Positions 19,972 through 30,234 of a DNA stretch of 64,000 bases are shown piece after piece. The position numbers and the translations under genes are program-made. Numbering within the stretch: the first letter of the stretch is position 1; every line of letters begins with the position of its first letter. The DNA is from Parvimonas sp. oral taxon 393 str. F0440 (GTDB lineage: Bacteria; Bacillota; Clostridia; Tissierellales; Peptoniphilaceae): NCBI GenBank assembly GCA_000223315.2, contig AFUS01000004.1, positions 558,001 to 622,000 on the forward strand, written 5' to 3'. The notes below the pieces were generated by a model. The model did no database searches, had not been told where the DNA came from, and saw only the letters and a program-made list of their open reading frames with translations.

Positions 19972-22652
19972 ATGTCTTGGTACAACAAAAGTGTTGATGA
20001 ATGTATCAAAGAGCTTGGAAGTGATGTGAAAAATGGACTTTCAAGCAAAAAAGCCGTTGAGCTTTTAGAAAAAAACGGAAGAAATGAGTTAAAACAAAAA
20101 ATAAAAAATCACTTCTTTCAAAAATTATAGACCAATTTAAAGATCCGATGATTTTAATTTTAATTGGTGCTTGTATTATGTCAGCAATTGTAGGTGAAAT
20201 AACGGATGCTTTTATAATTATTGCAATTGTAATTGTAAATGCTATTCTTTCACTTAATCAAGAGGGAAAAGCTGAAAAGGCAATAGAAGCTTTACAAAAA
20301 ATGGCAAGCCCTATGGCTAAAGTTTATAGAGATGGAAAATTAGTTCATATTCCTTCTCCGGAACTTGTTGTTGGAGATATTGTTGAGCTTGAAACAGGGG
20401 ATATTATTCCTGCAGATTTAAGACTGATTGAAAGTTTTATTTTAAAAATTGATGAAGCATCTTTAACCGGAGAATCTGTGCCTGTTGAAAAATTTGCTGA
20501 TAAGATTTATGATGGTGAAATTGAAATTGGTGATAGAGAAAATATGGCTTATTCATCAACAATTGTTGCTTATGGTAGAGGAATGGGAATAGTAATTTCT
20601 ACAGGAGAAAATACAGAAATTGGAAAGATTGCAACAACTCTGGATTCTTTTGAAGATGAAGATACTCCACTTCAAAAGAAACTTGCAGGACTTTCAAAGT
20701 CTTTAGGCCTTATAACGATAGGAGTTTGCATTGTAGTTTTTATAGTTGGACTTTTATATAAACAAAAATTCTTACTTATGCTTTTAACTGCAATTTCACT
20801 TGCCGTTGCAGCAGTTCCTGAAGGATTACCGGCAATAGTTACAATAGTATTATCACTTGGTATGACAAAAATGGTTAAAAAGAATGCAATCGTAAAAAAA
20901 CTTTTAGCAGTTGAAACATTGGGAACTACAACAGTAATTTGTTCTGATAAAACGGGAACTCTTACTCAAAATGAAATGACTGTTAAAAAAGTTTTCGTAA
21001 ATAATTTAGTTTATGATGTAGAAGGAACAGGCTATGAACCTGTTGGAGATGTACTTTTAGACGGAGTAAAAGTTAATGCTAAAGAAATAGAAGATTTCAT
21101 TTCAATTTCTAAAATTTCTACTCTTGTTAATGATGCAAAACTTATTAAAGACGAAAATATGTATAGAATAGCAGGAGATCCTACTGAGGGAGCATTGCTT
21201 ACTCTTTCAGAAAAAGTTGCTATTTCTAAAGATGATTTAAACAATAAACATAAAAGAATTGCAGAAATACCTTTTGATTCTACTAGAAAGATGATGACAA
21301 CATTTAATGAAAATATTTTTTCATCAAATGTTATATCTGCTACAAAGGGTGCTCCTGATATTGTAATAGATAATTGTAAATATATTTTAATAAATGGAAA
21401 AGAAGAAGAATTTACTCTTGAATTAAAAGAAAAAGTTCTTTTACAAAATAGTCAATTTGCTAAACAAGCACTTCGTGTATTAGCTTTTGCTTATAGAAAA
21501 TTTGATTCATTACCTGAAGAAAAAACTTCAGAAAATATTGAAAAAGATATGGTTTTTGTTGGGCTTATGGGAATGATTGACCCTGCAAGGCCAGAAGCAA
21601 AAGAAGCAATCAAAGAATGTAAAAAAGCAGGAATAATTCCTATAATGATTACTGGAGATTATCTTGAAACTGCAGTTGCCATTGCTAAAGATTTAGGGAT
21701 TTTGGATGATAATTCAAAGGCTATTATGGGTCGTGAGTTAAATAAAATGACTGAAGAAGAAATTTGTGAAGTTGTAAAAACTACAAGAGTTTTTGCAAGG
21801 GTGAGTCCTGAAAACAAAGTACAAATAGTTAGTGCCTTAAAGAAAAATGGACATATTGCCGCAATGACAGGTGATGGAGTTAATGATGCACCTGCAATTA
21901 AGAGAGCTGATATTGGGGTTTCAATGGGAATTACAGGAACTGATGTTGCTAAAAATACTTCAGATGTAATATTAACAGATGACAATTTTGCTACTATAGT
22001 TTCAGCCGTTCACGAAGGACGTATAATTTATTCCAATATTAAAAAATTCGTATCTTTCTTGTTATCTTGTAATGTTGGGGAGATATTGATAGTTTTAATA
22101 TCTATATTATTAAATATACCTGTACCTTTTATACCAATACAATTACTTTGGTTAAATTTAGTTACAGATAGTTTCCCTGCACTCGCACTTGGAGTTGAAA
22201 AAGGTGATGAAGATATTATGGAAGTTCCACCTAGAAATCCAAATGAACCAATTTTAGATAAGGAAATGATTTATAGTATAATTTCTCAATCATTGGCAAT
22301 TACAGTTGCAACACTTGGAGCATATTTCTATGGAATGTATCATTATCCTAATCATATAGAAGGAGCAAGAACAGTTGCTTTCTTTACACTTATAACTGCA
22401 GAGCTTTTAAGAAGTTATTCTGTTAGAAGCAGTAGATTTACTCTATTCCATATTGGAGTATTTTCAAATAAAACTTTAGTTTACGGAACAACTTTATCTT
22501 TCTTTATGATGTTAATAGTTGTGTATATACCATTTTTACAACCATATTTTGATACTGTTTCATTGGGCTTAAAAGAATTGGCAGTGGCGATTCCACTTGC
22601 ATTTTTACCTTTTATAGTTGCTGAAGTTTCAAAAGTTATAAGAAAAAAATAA
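19972..22652 (+). CDS. P-type cation-transporting ATPase (PMR1/Ca2+-ATPase type), probable Mn2+/Ca2+ exporter (frameshifted)
   Basis: Adding one A to the A6 run at 20103-20108 gives 893 residues. It has the cation ATPase N-terminal domain, the actuator loop L-T-G-E-S-V-P-V, membrane helix 4 A-A-V-P-E-G-L-P-A, the phosphorylation site D-K-T-G-T-L-T, the hinge G-D-G-V-N-D-A-P-A and helix 6 N-L-V-T-D-S-F-P-A-L. This is the type IIA pattern (SERCA/PMR1), which pumps Ca2+ and/or Mn2+ out of the cytoplasm. The Mn2+ riboswitch upstream points to Mn2+ export as the main job. ATG 19972 follows AGGAGG. Confidence 0.93.
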
Positions 22653-22669
22653 TTAATAGAAAAATTTTT

Positions 22670-22713
22670 TAAACAGTCGAATTGTTTTTTATAATAATTA
22701 GGCTGTTTTTTTA
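22670..22713 (+). terminator. Terminator after the P-type ATPase, and AT-rich spacer to fhs
   Basis: AACAGTC pairs with GGCTGTT across an AT-rich loop, followed by T7. Beyond it (22714-22925) lies about 210 bases of AT-rich sequence in which I see no gene. Confidence 0.65.
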
Positions 22714-22925
22714 TATAAATTATTTTTAAAATATAAACTTTTTTATAATATACATTAAATTTACTTATAATTTATTATTATAATTATTGCTATTAAGTAC
22801 TATAAATCTTTAATTTTACTCAAAATAAGTATAAAAAGCAAAAGTGAAAAATGTTTTATAATTTATTTATAAGGGTATTTTATAGTTTTTTTGAATAGAT
22901 ATAAGATTTTTTTCAATAAAAGATA

Positions 22926-22954
22926 TTGACATATTATTAAATAAATTGTATACT
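22926..22954 (+). promoter_or_regulatory. Strong promoter of the C1-folate operon
   Basis: TTGACA (22926-22931), exactly 17 bases, TATACT (22949-22954): nearly consensus. A small G/C hairpin (GGGAA / TTCCC near 22963-22979) lies in the short leader. Confidence 0.9.
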
Positions 22955-23012
22955 GAATGGGGGGAAAAAGCGATTCCCTATAAATGTTTTGTTAATAAAA
23001 AGGAGGACTTTT

Positions 23013-24683
23013 ATGAAAACAGATGTGCAAATTGCTCAAGAAGCAAAAATGAAACCTATCAGAGAAGTAGCTGATTACTTAGGATTTCCGGAAGAAGCTA
23101 TAGAACTTTACGGAAACTATAAAGCAAAGTTAAATATACACGAATTAAAAGATTATAATGAAAGACCAAATGGAAAATTAATTTTGGTTACTGCTATTAC
23201 TCCAACTCCTGCCGGAGAAGGAAAAACAACAACTGTTGTTGGACTTGGTGACGGATTAAATAAAATAGGAAAAAGAACAGCTCTTGCACTTAGAGAACCT
23301 TCTTTAGGACCTGTTTTTGGAGTTAAAGGGGGAGCTGCAGGTGGTGGATATGCACAAGTAGTTCCTATGGAAGATATAAACTTACATTTCACAGGAGACT
23401 TTAATGCTATTGGAGCAGCAAATAATTTATTAGCTGCAATGTTAGATAACCACATTAATCACGGAAATGAATTGGAAATTGATGCTAGAACTATTACTCT
23501 AAAGAGAGTTGTTGATATGAATGATAGACAACTTCGTTTTATTGTTGATGGTTTAAATGGTAAAGCTAATGGGGTTCCAAGAGAAGATGGTTTTGAAATA
23601 GTAGTTGCTTCTGAAGTAATGGCTATTTTGTGCCTATCAAATGACTTAAAAGATTTAAAAGAAAAATTAGGAAAAATAATTGTTGCTTATAATAGAAAAG
23701 GTGAGCCTGTAACTGCAAAAGACTTAAATGCTCATGGAGCTATGGCTGCATTATTAAAGGATGCTATTAAACCAAATCTTGTTCAAACATTAGAACATAC
23801 TCCTGCATTTATCCATGGAGGACCTTTTGCTAATATAGCTCATGGTTGTAATAGTATAATTGCTACAAAATTAGCTTTAAAATATTCAGACTATGTTGTA
23901 ACTGAAGCAGGTTTCGGAGCTGATTTGGGAGCTGAAAAATTTTTAGATATTAAATGTAGATTTGCAGGTTTAAATCCTAATGCTGTTGTAGTTGTAGCTA
24001 CTGTAAGAGCATTAAAGATGCATGGCGGACTTGCTAAGACTGAATTAGGAAATGAAGATTTAGTTGCATTGGAAAAAGGACTTCCAAACTTATTAAAGCA
24101 TGTTGAAAATATGCAAAATTTATTTGGTATTCCTTGTGTTGTTGCAATTAATAAATTCCCATTAGATACTGATGCTGAAATTAAATTAATTGAAACTAAA
24201 TGTAAAGAATTAGGTGTTAATGTTGTTCTATCAGATGTTTGGGCAAAAGGTGGCGAAGGTGCTGTTGATTTAGCACATGAAGTTGTAAGACTTGCTGAAA
24301 ATAACAAACCAATTAATCAAGTTTATGATATTGAAGATTCTTTAGAAGAAAAATTAAATAAAATTGTTCAAAAAGTTTACGGTGGATTAGGAGTAACATT
24401 CTCTCCGGGAGTTAAAAAGAAAATTAAAACTATCGAAGAATTAGGATTTAAAAATGTTCCTATTTGTATGGCAAAAACTCAATATTCATTCTCTGATGAT
24501 AAGAATAAAGTTGGAAGACCTGAAGGATTTAAGGTAAATATTAAAGATATTAAAATTGCAGCTGGTGCAGGATTTGCAGTAGCTTACAGTGGAGATATTA
24601 TGACTATGCCGGGATTACCAAAGGTTCCTGCTGCAAATAATATTGATATAACAGAAGATGGAAAGATTGTTGGATTATTCTAG
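23013..24683 (+). CDS. fhs: Formate--tetrahydrofolate ligase
   Basis: The 556-residue protein makes (or reverses) 10-formyl-THF from formate, ATP and THF. It shows the ATP-binding P-loop T-P-A-G-E-G-K-T-T near residue 65, [12 protein letters not shown] and [14 protein letters not shown]. It has [13 protein letters not shown] in the folate region and [20 protein letters not shown] places the start at ATG 23013. First gene of fhs-fchA-folD-folC-5-FCL. Confidence 0.97.
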   Translation: MKTDVQIAQEAKMKPIREVADYLGFPEEAIELYGNYKAKLNIHELKDYNERPNGKLILVTAITPTPAGEGKTTTVVGLGDGLNKIGKRTALALREPSLGPVFGVKGGAAGGGYAQVVPMEDINLHFTGDFNAIGAANNLLAAMLDNHINHGNELEIDARTITLKRVVDMNDRQLRFIVDGLNGKANGVPREDGFEIVVASEVMAILCLSNDLKDLKEKLGKIIVAYNRKGEPVTAKDLNAHGAMAALLKDAIKPNLVQTLEHTPAFIHGGPFANIAHGCNSIIATKLALKYSDYVVTEAGFGADLGAEKFLDIKCRFAGLNPNAVVVVATVRALKMHGGLAKTELGNEDLVALEKGLPNLLKHVENMQNLFGIPCVVAINKFPLDTDAEIKLIETKCKELGVNVVLSDVWAKGGEGAVDLAHEVVRLAENNKPINQVYDIEDSLEEKLNKIVQKVYGGLGVTFSPGVKKKIKTIEELGFKNVPICMAKTQYSFSDDKNKVGRPEGFKVNIKDIKIAAGAGFAVAYSGDIMTMPGLPKVPAANNIDITEDGKIVGLF

Positions 24684-24699
24684 TTAATAGGAGGAATTT

Positions 24700-25338
24700 A
24701 TGGAACAAAAAATGTGTGATAAAACCATAAATTTATTTATTCAAGAATTATCAGATAAACAACCTGTACCAGGGGGCGGAGGAGCATCCGCCCTTGTAGG
24801 TGCTTTGGGAGTTGCTCTATTAAATATGGATGCAATTTATACTACTGGTAATGAAAAATTTAAAGATGTTGAAGAAGAAATTAATGAGCAAATAAAAAAA
24901 TATAACGAATTAATTACTTCTTTAAAAGAATTAGTTCAAGGAGATGCGGATGCTTTCTATCCACTTTCTCAATGTTATAAGATGCCAAGAAATACTGATG
25001 AAGAAAAGAGATTAAAGAGAGAGGCATTAGAAATAAATCTTTATAATGCAGCTATGATTCCTTTACAAATAATGGAAAAATCTTATGACGCACTTTGTCT
25101 AGTAGACAGACTTATTAGAATTGGGAATAAAAATCTTATTGGAGATGTTGCAACCGGAGCTGTATTTTTAGAATCTGCTCTTAAAGGTGCAAGTTTAAGT
25201 GTATTTGCAAATACTTCTTCAATGAAAAATGAAGAAAATATTAAGATAATAAATGAAAAATCCATGAAGTTATTAAAAGACGGAACTGAACTTGCGAATA
25301 AGGCATTTGAAGAAATATTTAATGGATTTTTAAAATAA
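24700..25338 (+). CDS. fchA: Methenyltetrahydrofolate cyclohydrolase, FchA type
   Basis: The 212-residue protein belongs to the FTCD_C/cyclodeaminase-like family: P-V-P-G-G-G-G-A-S-A-L-V-G-A-L-G near residue 21, D-A-D-A-F-Y-P-L and A-L-C-L-V-D-R-L-I-R-I-G-N-K-N-L-I-G-D. FchA interconverts 10-formyl-THF and 5,10-methenyl-THF in acetogens and amino-acid fermenters. AGGAGG precedes ATG. Alone the fold could also be formiminotransferase-cyclodeaminase, but its place between fhs and folD supports cyclohydrolase. Confidence 0.9.
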   Translation: MEQKMCDKTINLFIQELSDKQPVPGGGGASALVGALGVALLNMDAIYTTGNEKFKDVEEEINEQIKKYNELITSLKELVQGDADAFYPLSQCYKMPRNTDEEKRLKREALEINLYNAAMIPLQIMEKSYDALCLVDRLIRIGNKNLIGDVATGAVFLESALKGASLSVFANTSSMKNEENIKIINEKSMKLLKDGTELANKAFEEIFNGFLK

Positions 25339-25348
25339 GGAGATTGTT

Positions 25349-26199
25349 ATGACAACAATAATGAAAGGTAAAGAAGTAGCAATAGCTTTAAAAGAAAAAT
25401 TAAAGCCGGGGTTGCTGAACTTAAGGAAAAGGGAAAAGTTACTACTTGTGGTTTTATTAGAGTTGGAGATAGAAGTGATTCTATAGGTTATGAAAATGCT
25501 GCTATAAAAGTTTTATCTTCATTGGGAATTGAATGTGTTCAATTCCATTATCCGGAAGATATTACTGAAGCTGATTTTATATCAGAACTTGAAAAAATTG
25601 GAAATGATGAAAGTGTTGATGGTTTTTTACTTTTAAGACCATTACCTGCTCATATTGACGATGATTTGGTTGGTATGAAAATTAATCCTAAAAAAGATAT
25701 TGATGGAGTTAGTCCATATAATATTGGAGAAGTTTTCTATCCTAAAGAAGATAGTTTTATTCCTTGTACTGCTGCAGCCGTTATAAAGATGTTAGAATTT
25801 TATGATTTAGATTTAACAGGTAAAAATGCAGTTGTATTAGGTCGTAGTAATGTTATCGGAAAGCCTGTTGCAATGTTATTATTAGCAAAAAATGCAACAG
25901 TTACTGTATGTCATAGTAGAACTCAAAACTTAAAAGAAGTTTGTAAGAATGCAGATGTTTTGGTTTCAGCTATTGGTAAAGCACATTTCGTTACAAAGGA
26001 ATTTGTAAAAGAAGGAGCTATTGTAGTTGACGTTGGAACAAATTATGACGAAAACGGAAAGGTAACAGGGGATGTTCATTTTGATGAAGTTTCTGAAATT
26101 GCAAGTTATATTAATCCTGTACCGGGTGGTATCGGCTCAATAACAACTTCAGTTTTAGCTGAAAAATGTTTAATCGCCGCTAGAAAAAAGGTAAAATAA
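25349..26199 (+). CDS. folD: Methylenetetrahydrofolate dehydrogenase / cyclohydrolase (frameshifted)
   Basis: Adding one base at about 25402-25404 (AAA to AAAA) restores 283 residues: M-T-T-I-M-K-G-K-E-V-A ... K-A-G-V-A-E-L-K. The folate/NADP signatures are present: D-G-F-L-L-L-R-P-L-P (the usual Q-L-P-L-P is L-R-P-L-P), P-K-K-D-I-D-G-V-S-P and P-V-P-G-G-I-G-S-I-T-T-S-V-L. The cofactor-binding motif is G-R-S-N-V-I-G-K-P-V-A. The N-terminal Y-E-N-A-A-I-K-V lacks the Y-x-x-x-K catalytic Lys spacing of bifunctional enzymes (Y-x-x-x-A-x-x-K seen). Cyclohydrolase may thus be left to FchA, but this needs alignment. AAGGAG precedes ATG 25349. Confidence 0.9.
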
Positions 26200-26200
26200 T

Positions 26201-27478
26201 ATGGATTATGAAACTGCAATGATAAAACTCAGAGGAGAGGTTTGCAGTGGAGTTAAATTAGGTTTACAAAATATAAAAATTCTTATGGAGAAGTTAGGAA
26301 ATCCACAAGATAAATTAAAGATTATTCATATTGCAGGAACCAATGGAAAGGGTTCCTGTACTTCTTTTGTAAACTCTGTTTTAGTTTCACAAGGATATAA
26401 AGTTGGTATGTTTACTTCTCCTTCTATTTACAATTTTGAAGAAAGAATTAGAATAAATAACAAAAATATTCCTGAAGATAAGTTAATAGAATTAATGGAT
26501 GAGGTAAGAGAAATTGCAAACACTCTTGAAGTTTTTCCTGCTGATTTTGAACTTGTAACTGCTTTAGCATTTTTATATTTTTATAGAGAAAATTGTGATT
26601 TTGCAATTATGGAAGTAGGATTAGGTGGAAGGCTTGATGCTACAAATGTAGTAAATAATCCTTTAATTACTTTAATTACATCTATAAGCTTTGATCATCA
26701 ACAATTTTTGGGAAATACAATAAAAGAAATAGCGTTGGAAAAAGCGGGAATAATTAAAGATTGTGTTCCTCTAGTTCTATATTCACAAGATAATGATGTT
26801 ATGGACAGCATTATAGAAGTTGCAAAAAATAAGAATTCTAAAATTATTTTAAATGATTTATCAAAAATTAAAGTATTGGAAAATAATAGATCAGGACAAG
26901 TTATAGACTATAAAGAATTTAAGAATTTAAAAATTAATTTACTTGGTTCACATCAAGTTAAGAATGCTACAATTTCTCTTGAATTACTTTTAGAACTTAG
27001 AAAAATGGGCTTTGAAATTTCTGATGAAAGTATTTATAATGGATTTTCAACCGTTACTTGGCCTTGTAGATTTGAACTTGTTTCAAAAAATCCTGATTTT
27101 ATTTTAGATGGTGCCCATAATATTGACGGGATTGAAAAATTCATTTCAAATATGAATTTTTATTACAAAAATAATAGAAAAATTGCTATTTTTGGAGTTT
27201 TGGCAGACAAAGATTACAACGAAATGCTTGAAAGAATTATTCCTTGTTTTGATATGTTTTTAACTGTAAGACCGGATTCCGATAGAGCAATGAAAGCATT
27301 GGAATTAAAGGAGAGAATTGAAGCCCTAACTGAAAAAAAGGTTTATAGTTTTGAAAACTATCAAGATGCTATTGATAAAGCATTTGAAATTTCAAATAAA
27401 GATGATGTTATTTCAGCATTTGGATCTTTGTATTTTGTGGGAGAGGTTCGTAAACTTTTAGGAGTGAGTGATTATTAA
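26201..27478 (+). CDS. folC: Folylpolyglutamate synthase / dihydrofolate synthase
   Basis: The 425-residue Mur-ligase family enzyme adds glutamate to folates, retaining them in the cell. Motifs: P-loop H-I-A-G-T-N-G-K-G-S-C near residue 48, V-G-L-G-G-R-L-D-A-T-N near 143, S-F-D-H-Q-Q-F-L-G and F-I-L-D-G-A-H-N near 305. It begins 2 bases after the folD stop and its last base overlaps the next start codon (TAATG), so translation is coupled. Whether it also has dihydrofolate synthase activity cannot be decided here. Confidence 0.95.
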   Translation: MDYETAMIKLRGEVCSGVKLGLQNIKILMEKLGNPQDKLKIIHIAGTNGKGSCTSFVNSVLVSQGYKVGMFTSPSIYNFEERIRINNKNIPEDKLIELMDEVREIANTLEVFPADFELVTALAFLYFYRENCDFAIMEVGLGGRLDATNVVNNPLITLITSISFDHQQFLGNTIKEIALEKAGIIKDCVPLVLYSQDNDVMDSIIEVAKNKNSKIILNDLSKIKVLENNRSGQVIDYKEFKNLKINLLGSHQVKNATISLELLLELRKMGFEISDESIYNGFSTVTWPCRFELVSKNPDFILDGAHNIDGIEKFISNMNFYYKNNRKIAIFGVLADKDYNEMLERIIPCFDMFLTVRPDSDRAMKALELKERIEALTEKKVYSFENYQDAIDKAFEISNKDDVISAFGSLYFVGEVRKLLGVSDY

Positions 27479-28020
27479 TGGATAAAAAAATTTTAAGAAA
27501 AGAAATTCAAGAAAAGCTAAAAAATATATCTGATGAAGATAGAAAGAGTTTTGAAGAAATTTTATATAAAAAGTTATTTGAAAACGAAAATTTTAAAAAT
27601 GCAAAATGTATTGCACTTACAATTCCATTCGGTACAGAAATAAATACTTATCCGATAATTGAAAAATTATTAGAAAATGGAAAAGAAGTCTGTGCTCCAA
27701 TTTGTGAAAAAGAAAGTAGGAAAATGACTTTTTATAAAATAAATTCTTTAGATGAATTAATTGAAGGATATTATGGTATTAAAACACCTCCTGAAATAGA
27801 TGAAAACATTGTTGAAAAAGATCAGATTGATTTAATATTAGTTCCGGGAGTTGGATTTGATAAAGATAATTTTAGAATAGGTTTTGGCGGTGGGTATTAT
27901 GATAGATACCTTAATGATTTTAAGGGATATACAATATCCTTGGCTTTTAAAGAACAAATTATTCAAAAAGTTCCAACAAATGAATTTGATTTACCTGTTG
28001 ATTTAGTAATAACTAACTAA
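27478..28020 (+). CDS. 5-formyltetrahydrofolate cyclo-ligase
   Basis: The 180-residue protein converts 5-formyl-THF to 5,10-methenyl-THF with ATP, returning stored folate to the C1 pool. Its signature near the C terminus is L-I-L-V-P-G-V-G-F-D ... R-I-G-F-G-G-G-Y-Y-D-R-Y-L. The N terminus (K-K-I-L-R-K-E-I) has the usual basic helix. Last gene of the C1-folate operon, coupled to folC by the TAATG overlap. Confidence 0.95.
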   Translation: MDKKILRKEIQEKLKNISDEDRKSFEEILYKKLFENENFKNAKCIALTIPFGTEINTYPIIEKLLENGKEVCAPICEKESRKMTFYKINSLDELIEGYYGIKTPPEIDENIVEKDQIDLILVPGVGFDKDNFRIGFGGGYYDRYLNDFKGYTISLAFKEQIIQKVPTNEFDLPVDLVITN

Positions 28021-28032
28021 ATATAATTTTTT

Positions 28033-28062
28033 AAAATAGTTTTATTTTTAAAACTATTTTTT
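28033..28062 (+). terminator. Terminator of the C1-folate operon
   Basis: AAAATAGTTTTA pairs with TAAAACTATTTT, followed by further T residues. Confidence 0.85.
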
Positions 28063-28127
28063 CTTGCAAAAATATCAAAAATGGTATATTATATAATTCA
28101 GGTAAGTTTTTAAAAATGGAGGTAGAT

Positions 28128-29012
28128 ATGATAAAGTTATTTTCTGATATGGGAGCAGATATTCCTGTAGAAATTGCAAAAAAATATAAAATCCAGATTT
28201 TTAATATGGTTGTTACTGACGGAGAAAATGAATATATTTTAAATTATGATATAGATAAATATAAATTATTTGAAAATATGTCTAAAGGGGTTAATTATAA
28301 AACTTCACAGGTGTCATATAAGGATTTCTATGATGCTTTTAAGGACGAAATTTTAGCTAAAAATGAAATTATTTATATTTCTCTATCTTCTGGACTTTCT
28401 GGAACTTATAATACAGCTAATATGGTTAAAAATGATTTATTAGATGAATTTCCTGATGCGAAAATTTATATAATAGATAGTTTAGGTGCGAGTTTTGGTT
28501 ATGGAGCTCTTGCTATTAAGATTTCAAAAATGATTGAAGAAAACGAAAGTACAGAAGAAATTTTAAAATATATTGATTTTTATAAAAAACATATAAATTA
28601 TATTTTTACTGTTGATGAACTGACATATCTTTATCGGGGTGGTAGATTAAATAAAGCTAAATTTATAATAGGTAATTTATTAAATATCTGTCCTATATTA
28701 GATATTGTAAAGGATACAGGGAAGCTAAACTTGTTTGACAAAGTAAGAGGACATAAAGCTTTTAAGAAAAAAATTATAGATATTATAAAGAATAAATCTG
28801 AGTTTTTAGATAAACAAACTATTATTATTTTACAAGGTGATTGTGAGGATAAAGCAAATGATTTAAAAGAATTATTGATGGAAGAATTTGATAATAAGGA
28901 TATATTAATCTCAGGAGTAGATGCAGTTATAGGTTGTCATACAGGTCCTACTGTTTTAGCTATTGTTTTTCTTGATGAATTATATGGAAAGTATGATAAA
29001 TTTGAAATTTAA
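28128..29012 (+). CDS. DegV family fatty-acid binding protein
   Basis: The 294-residue protein begins I-K-L-F-S-D-M-G-A-D-I-P, the DegV N-terminal strand with D-S/M-G-A-D. It has Y-K-T-S-Q-V-S near 55, I-Y-I-S-L-S-S-G-L-S-G-T-Y-N-T-A near 85, Y-R-G-G-R-L and the ending G-C-H-T-G-P-T-V-L-A. DegV/FakB proteins bind a fatty acid for phosphorylation by FakA in Firmicutes. FakA is not in this window, so a FakB role is inference. GGAGG fixes ATG 28128 over the in-frame ATG 28116. Confidence 0.9.
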   Translation: MIKLFSDMGADIPVEIAKKYKIQIFNMVVTDGENEYILNYDIDKYKLFENMSKGVNYKTSQVSYKDFYDAFKDEILAKNEIIYISLSSGLSGTYNTANMVKNDLLDEFPDAKIYIIDSLGASFGYGALAIKISKMIEENESTEEILKYIDFYKKHINYIFTVDELTYLYRGGRLNKAKFIIGNLLNICPILDIVKDTGKLNLFDKVRGHKAFKKKIIDIIKNKSEFLDKQTIIILQGDCEDKANDLKELLMEEFDNKDILISGVDAVIGCHTGPTVLAIVFLDELYGKYDKFEI

Positions 29013-29036
29013 GGGTTAGAAATAACCCTTAAATTA
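29012..29036 (+). terminator. Hairpin after the DegV gene
   Basis: AAGGGTTA and TAACCCTT pair around GAAA, a stable tetraloop. The tail is only moderately T-rich, so some read-through into lrgA is likely. Confidence 0.75.
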
Positions 29037-29045
29037 TTTTAGGAG

Positions 29046-29430
29046 ATGAATTATTATTAAACATATCTATGAATTTTTAATTATTTTAATGTTTTTGTTT
29101 ATTGGAACGATTTTAGAAGTAGTTTTTAAATCTCCGATACCAGCTACTATTTTGTCAATGTTAATTTTGGCTGTGTTGCTATATTATAAAGCAATTCAAT
29201 TAAAGAAAATAGAAAAAGTTTCAGAGTTTTTACTCGAAAATATTACATTATTTATGACACCATTAGTTATTGGAGTTATAGATAAATTTCACTATTTTAA
29301 CGGGAAATTTTTACAGATATTTTTTATTTTATTTGTAAGTGTAGTTGTATCTATGCTTATTACAGCTTTTGCTACAACTTTTTTTGTAAAAATTTTTGAA
29401 AAAGGAGAAAAAAATGGAATTAATAATTAA
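29046..29430 (+). CDS. lrgA: LrgA/CidA-family holin-like protein (5' end uncertain)
   Basis: About 115-127 residues with four hydrophobic segments. S-P-I-P-A-T-I-L-S-M-L-I-L matches the LrgA P-x-P-G-x-V-L-G-M region and L-L-E-N-I-T-L-F-M-T-P-L-V-I-G-V matches its F-x-P-x-x-V-G-x motif. ATG 29089 would remove the first helix. ATG 29046 sits directly on AGGAG and is one base out of frame. Adding one A after 29050 gives M-K-I-I-I-K-H-I-Y-E-F-L. LrgA with LrgB is linked to murein hydrolase control and, in streptococci, pyruvate uptake. Confidence 0.8.
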
Positions 29431-30103
29431 TAGTCCCCTTTTTGGGATATTTTTAACAATTATAACATTTATTATAGGATATGAAATTCAAGTAAAAATG
29501 GGATTGAAATTTTTAAGTCCAATGGTTACTTCTTCAGTTTTAATTATCCTAGTTCTTTTATTTTTTAAAATTCCTTATTCTAATTATAAGAAGGGGGCAG
29601 ATATTTTAACTTTTTTTGTTGCTCCTGCAACTGTTGTACTGGCTGTACCATTGTATAAAAATTTAGATATAATAAAAAAATATTTTCTTCCAATATTACT
29701 TGGATGCTTAGTTGGAATTGGGGTTGGAGCTATTACAGGAATTGTATTATGTAATATTTTTGGAATAAATAAAGAAATTTTGCTTTCTATGTTACCAAAG
29801 TCTGTAACATCTGCTATAGGATATGAAATTTCTAAAAAAATAGGGGCAATTATGGAAATTTCTATGGTATTTATAGTTATATGTGGAATTATAGGTTATA
29901 GTGTAGGAGAACTTATTTTTAAGATTTTTAAAATAGATAATAAAGTCGCAAGGGGCGTTGCACTTGGGTCTTGTAGTCATGTTCTAGGAACTGCAAAAGC
30001 AATGGAACTCGGAGAAATCGAAGGTTCTATTTCTACCGTTTCAATTTCAATTTCTGGAATTTTAGCTGTTATTTTAATACCTTTAATTTTGAAATTTATT
30101 TAG
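29414..30103 (+). CDS. lrgB: LrgB/CidB-family membrane protein
   Basis: The 229-residue protein has about six or seven membrane segments. LrgB motifs include T-S-S-V-L-I-I-L-V near the N terminus and F-V-A-P-A-T-V-V-L-A-V-P-L-Y-K. Further on are L-P-K-S-V-T-S-A-I-G-Y-E-I-S and G-V-A-L-G-S-C-S-H-V-L-G-T-A-K-A near the C terminus. ATG 29414 has AAAGGAG upstream and overlaps lrgA by 17 bases, giving translational coupling. A longer TTG start at 29396 is not needed. Confidence 0.93.
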   Translation: MELIINSPLFGIFLTIITFIIGYEIQVKMGLKFLSPMVTSSVLIILVLLFFKIPYSNYKKGADILTFFVAPATVVLAVPLYKNLDIIKKYFLPILLGCLVGIGVGAITGIVLCNIFGINKEILLSMLPKSVTSAIGYEISKKIGAIMEISMVFIVICGIIGYSVGELIFKIFKIDNKVARGVALGSCSHVLGTAKAMELGEIEGSISTVSISISGILAVILIPLILKFI

Positions 30104-30105
30104 AA

Positions 30106-30151
30106 AAAAAGCTGTTAAAGAGTAATATTTATTACTTTATAACAGCTTTTT
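30106..30151. terminator. Terminator between lrgB and the convergent tmcAL
   Basis: AAAAAGCTGTTA (from 30106) pairs with TAACAGCTTTTT (ending 30151), with further AAAGAGTAAT/ATTACTTT pairing inside. Works on both strands. Confidence 0.9.
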
Positions 30152-30234
30152 ATTGTGAAAACAAGTAGATAAATACCGGAAAAAATCGTAATTTAATGAT
30201 TATATCTTTTTATATAAAACGATTATTAAAACAG

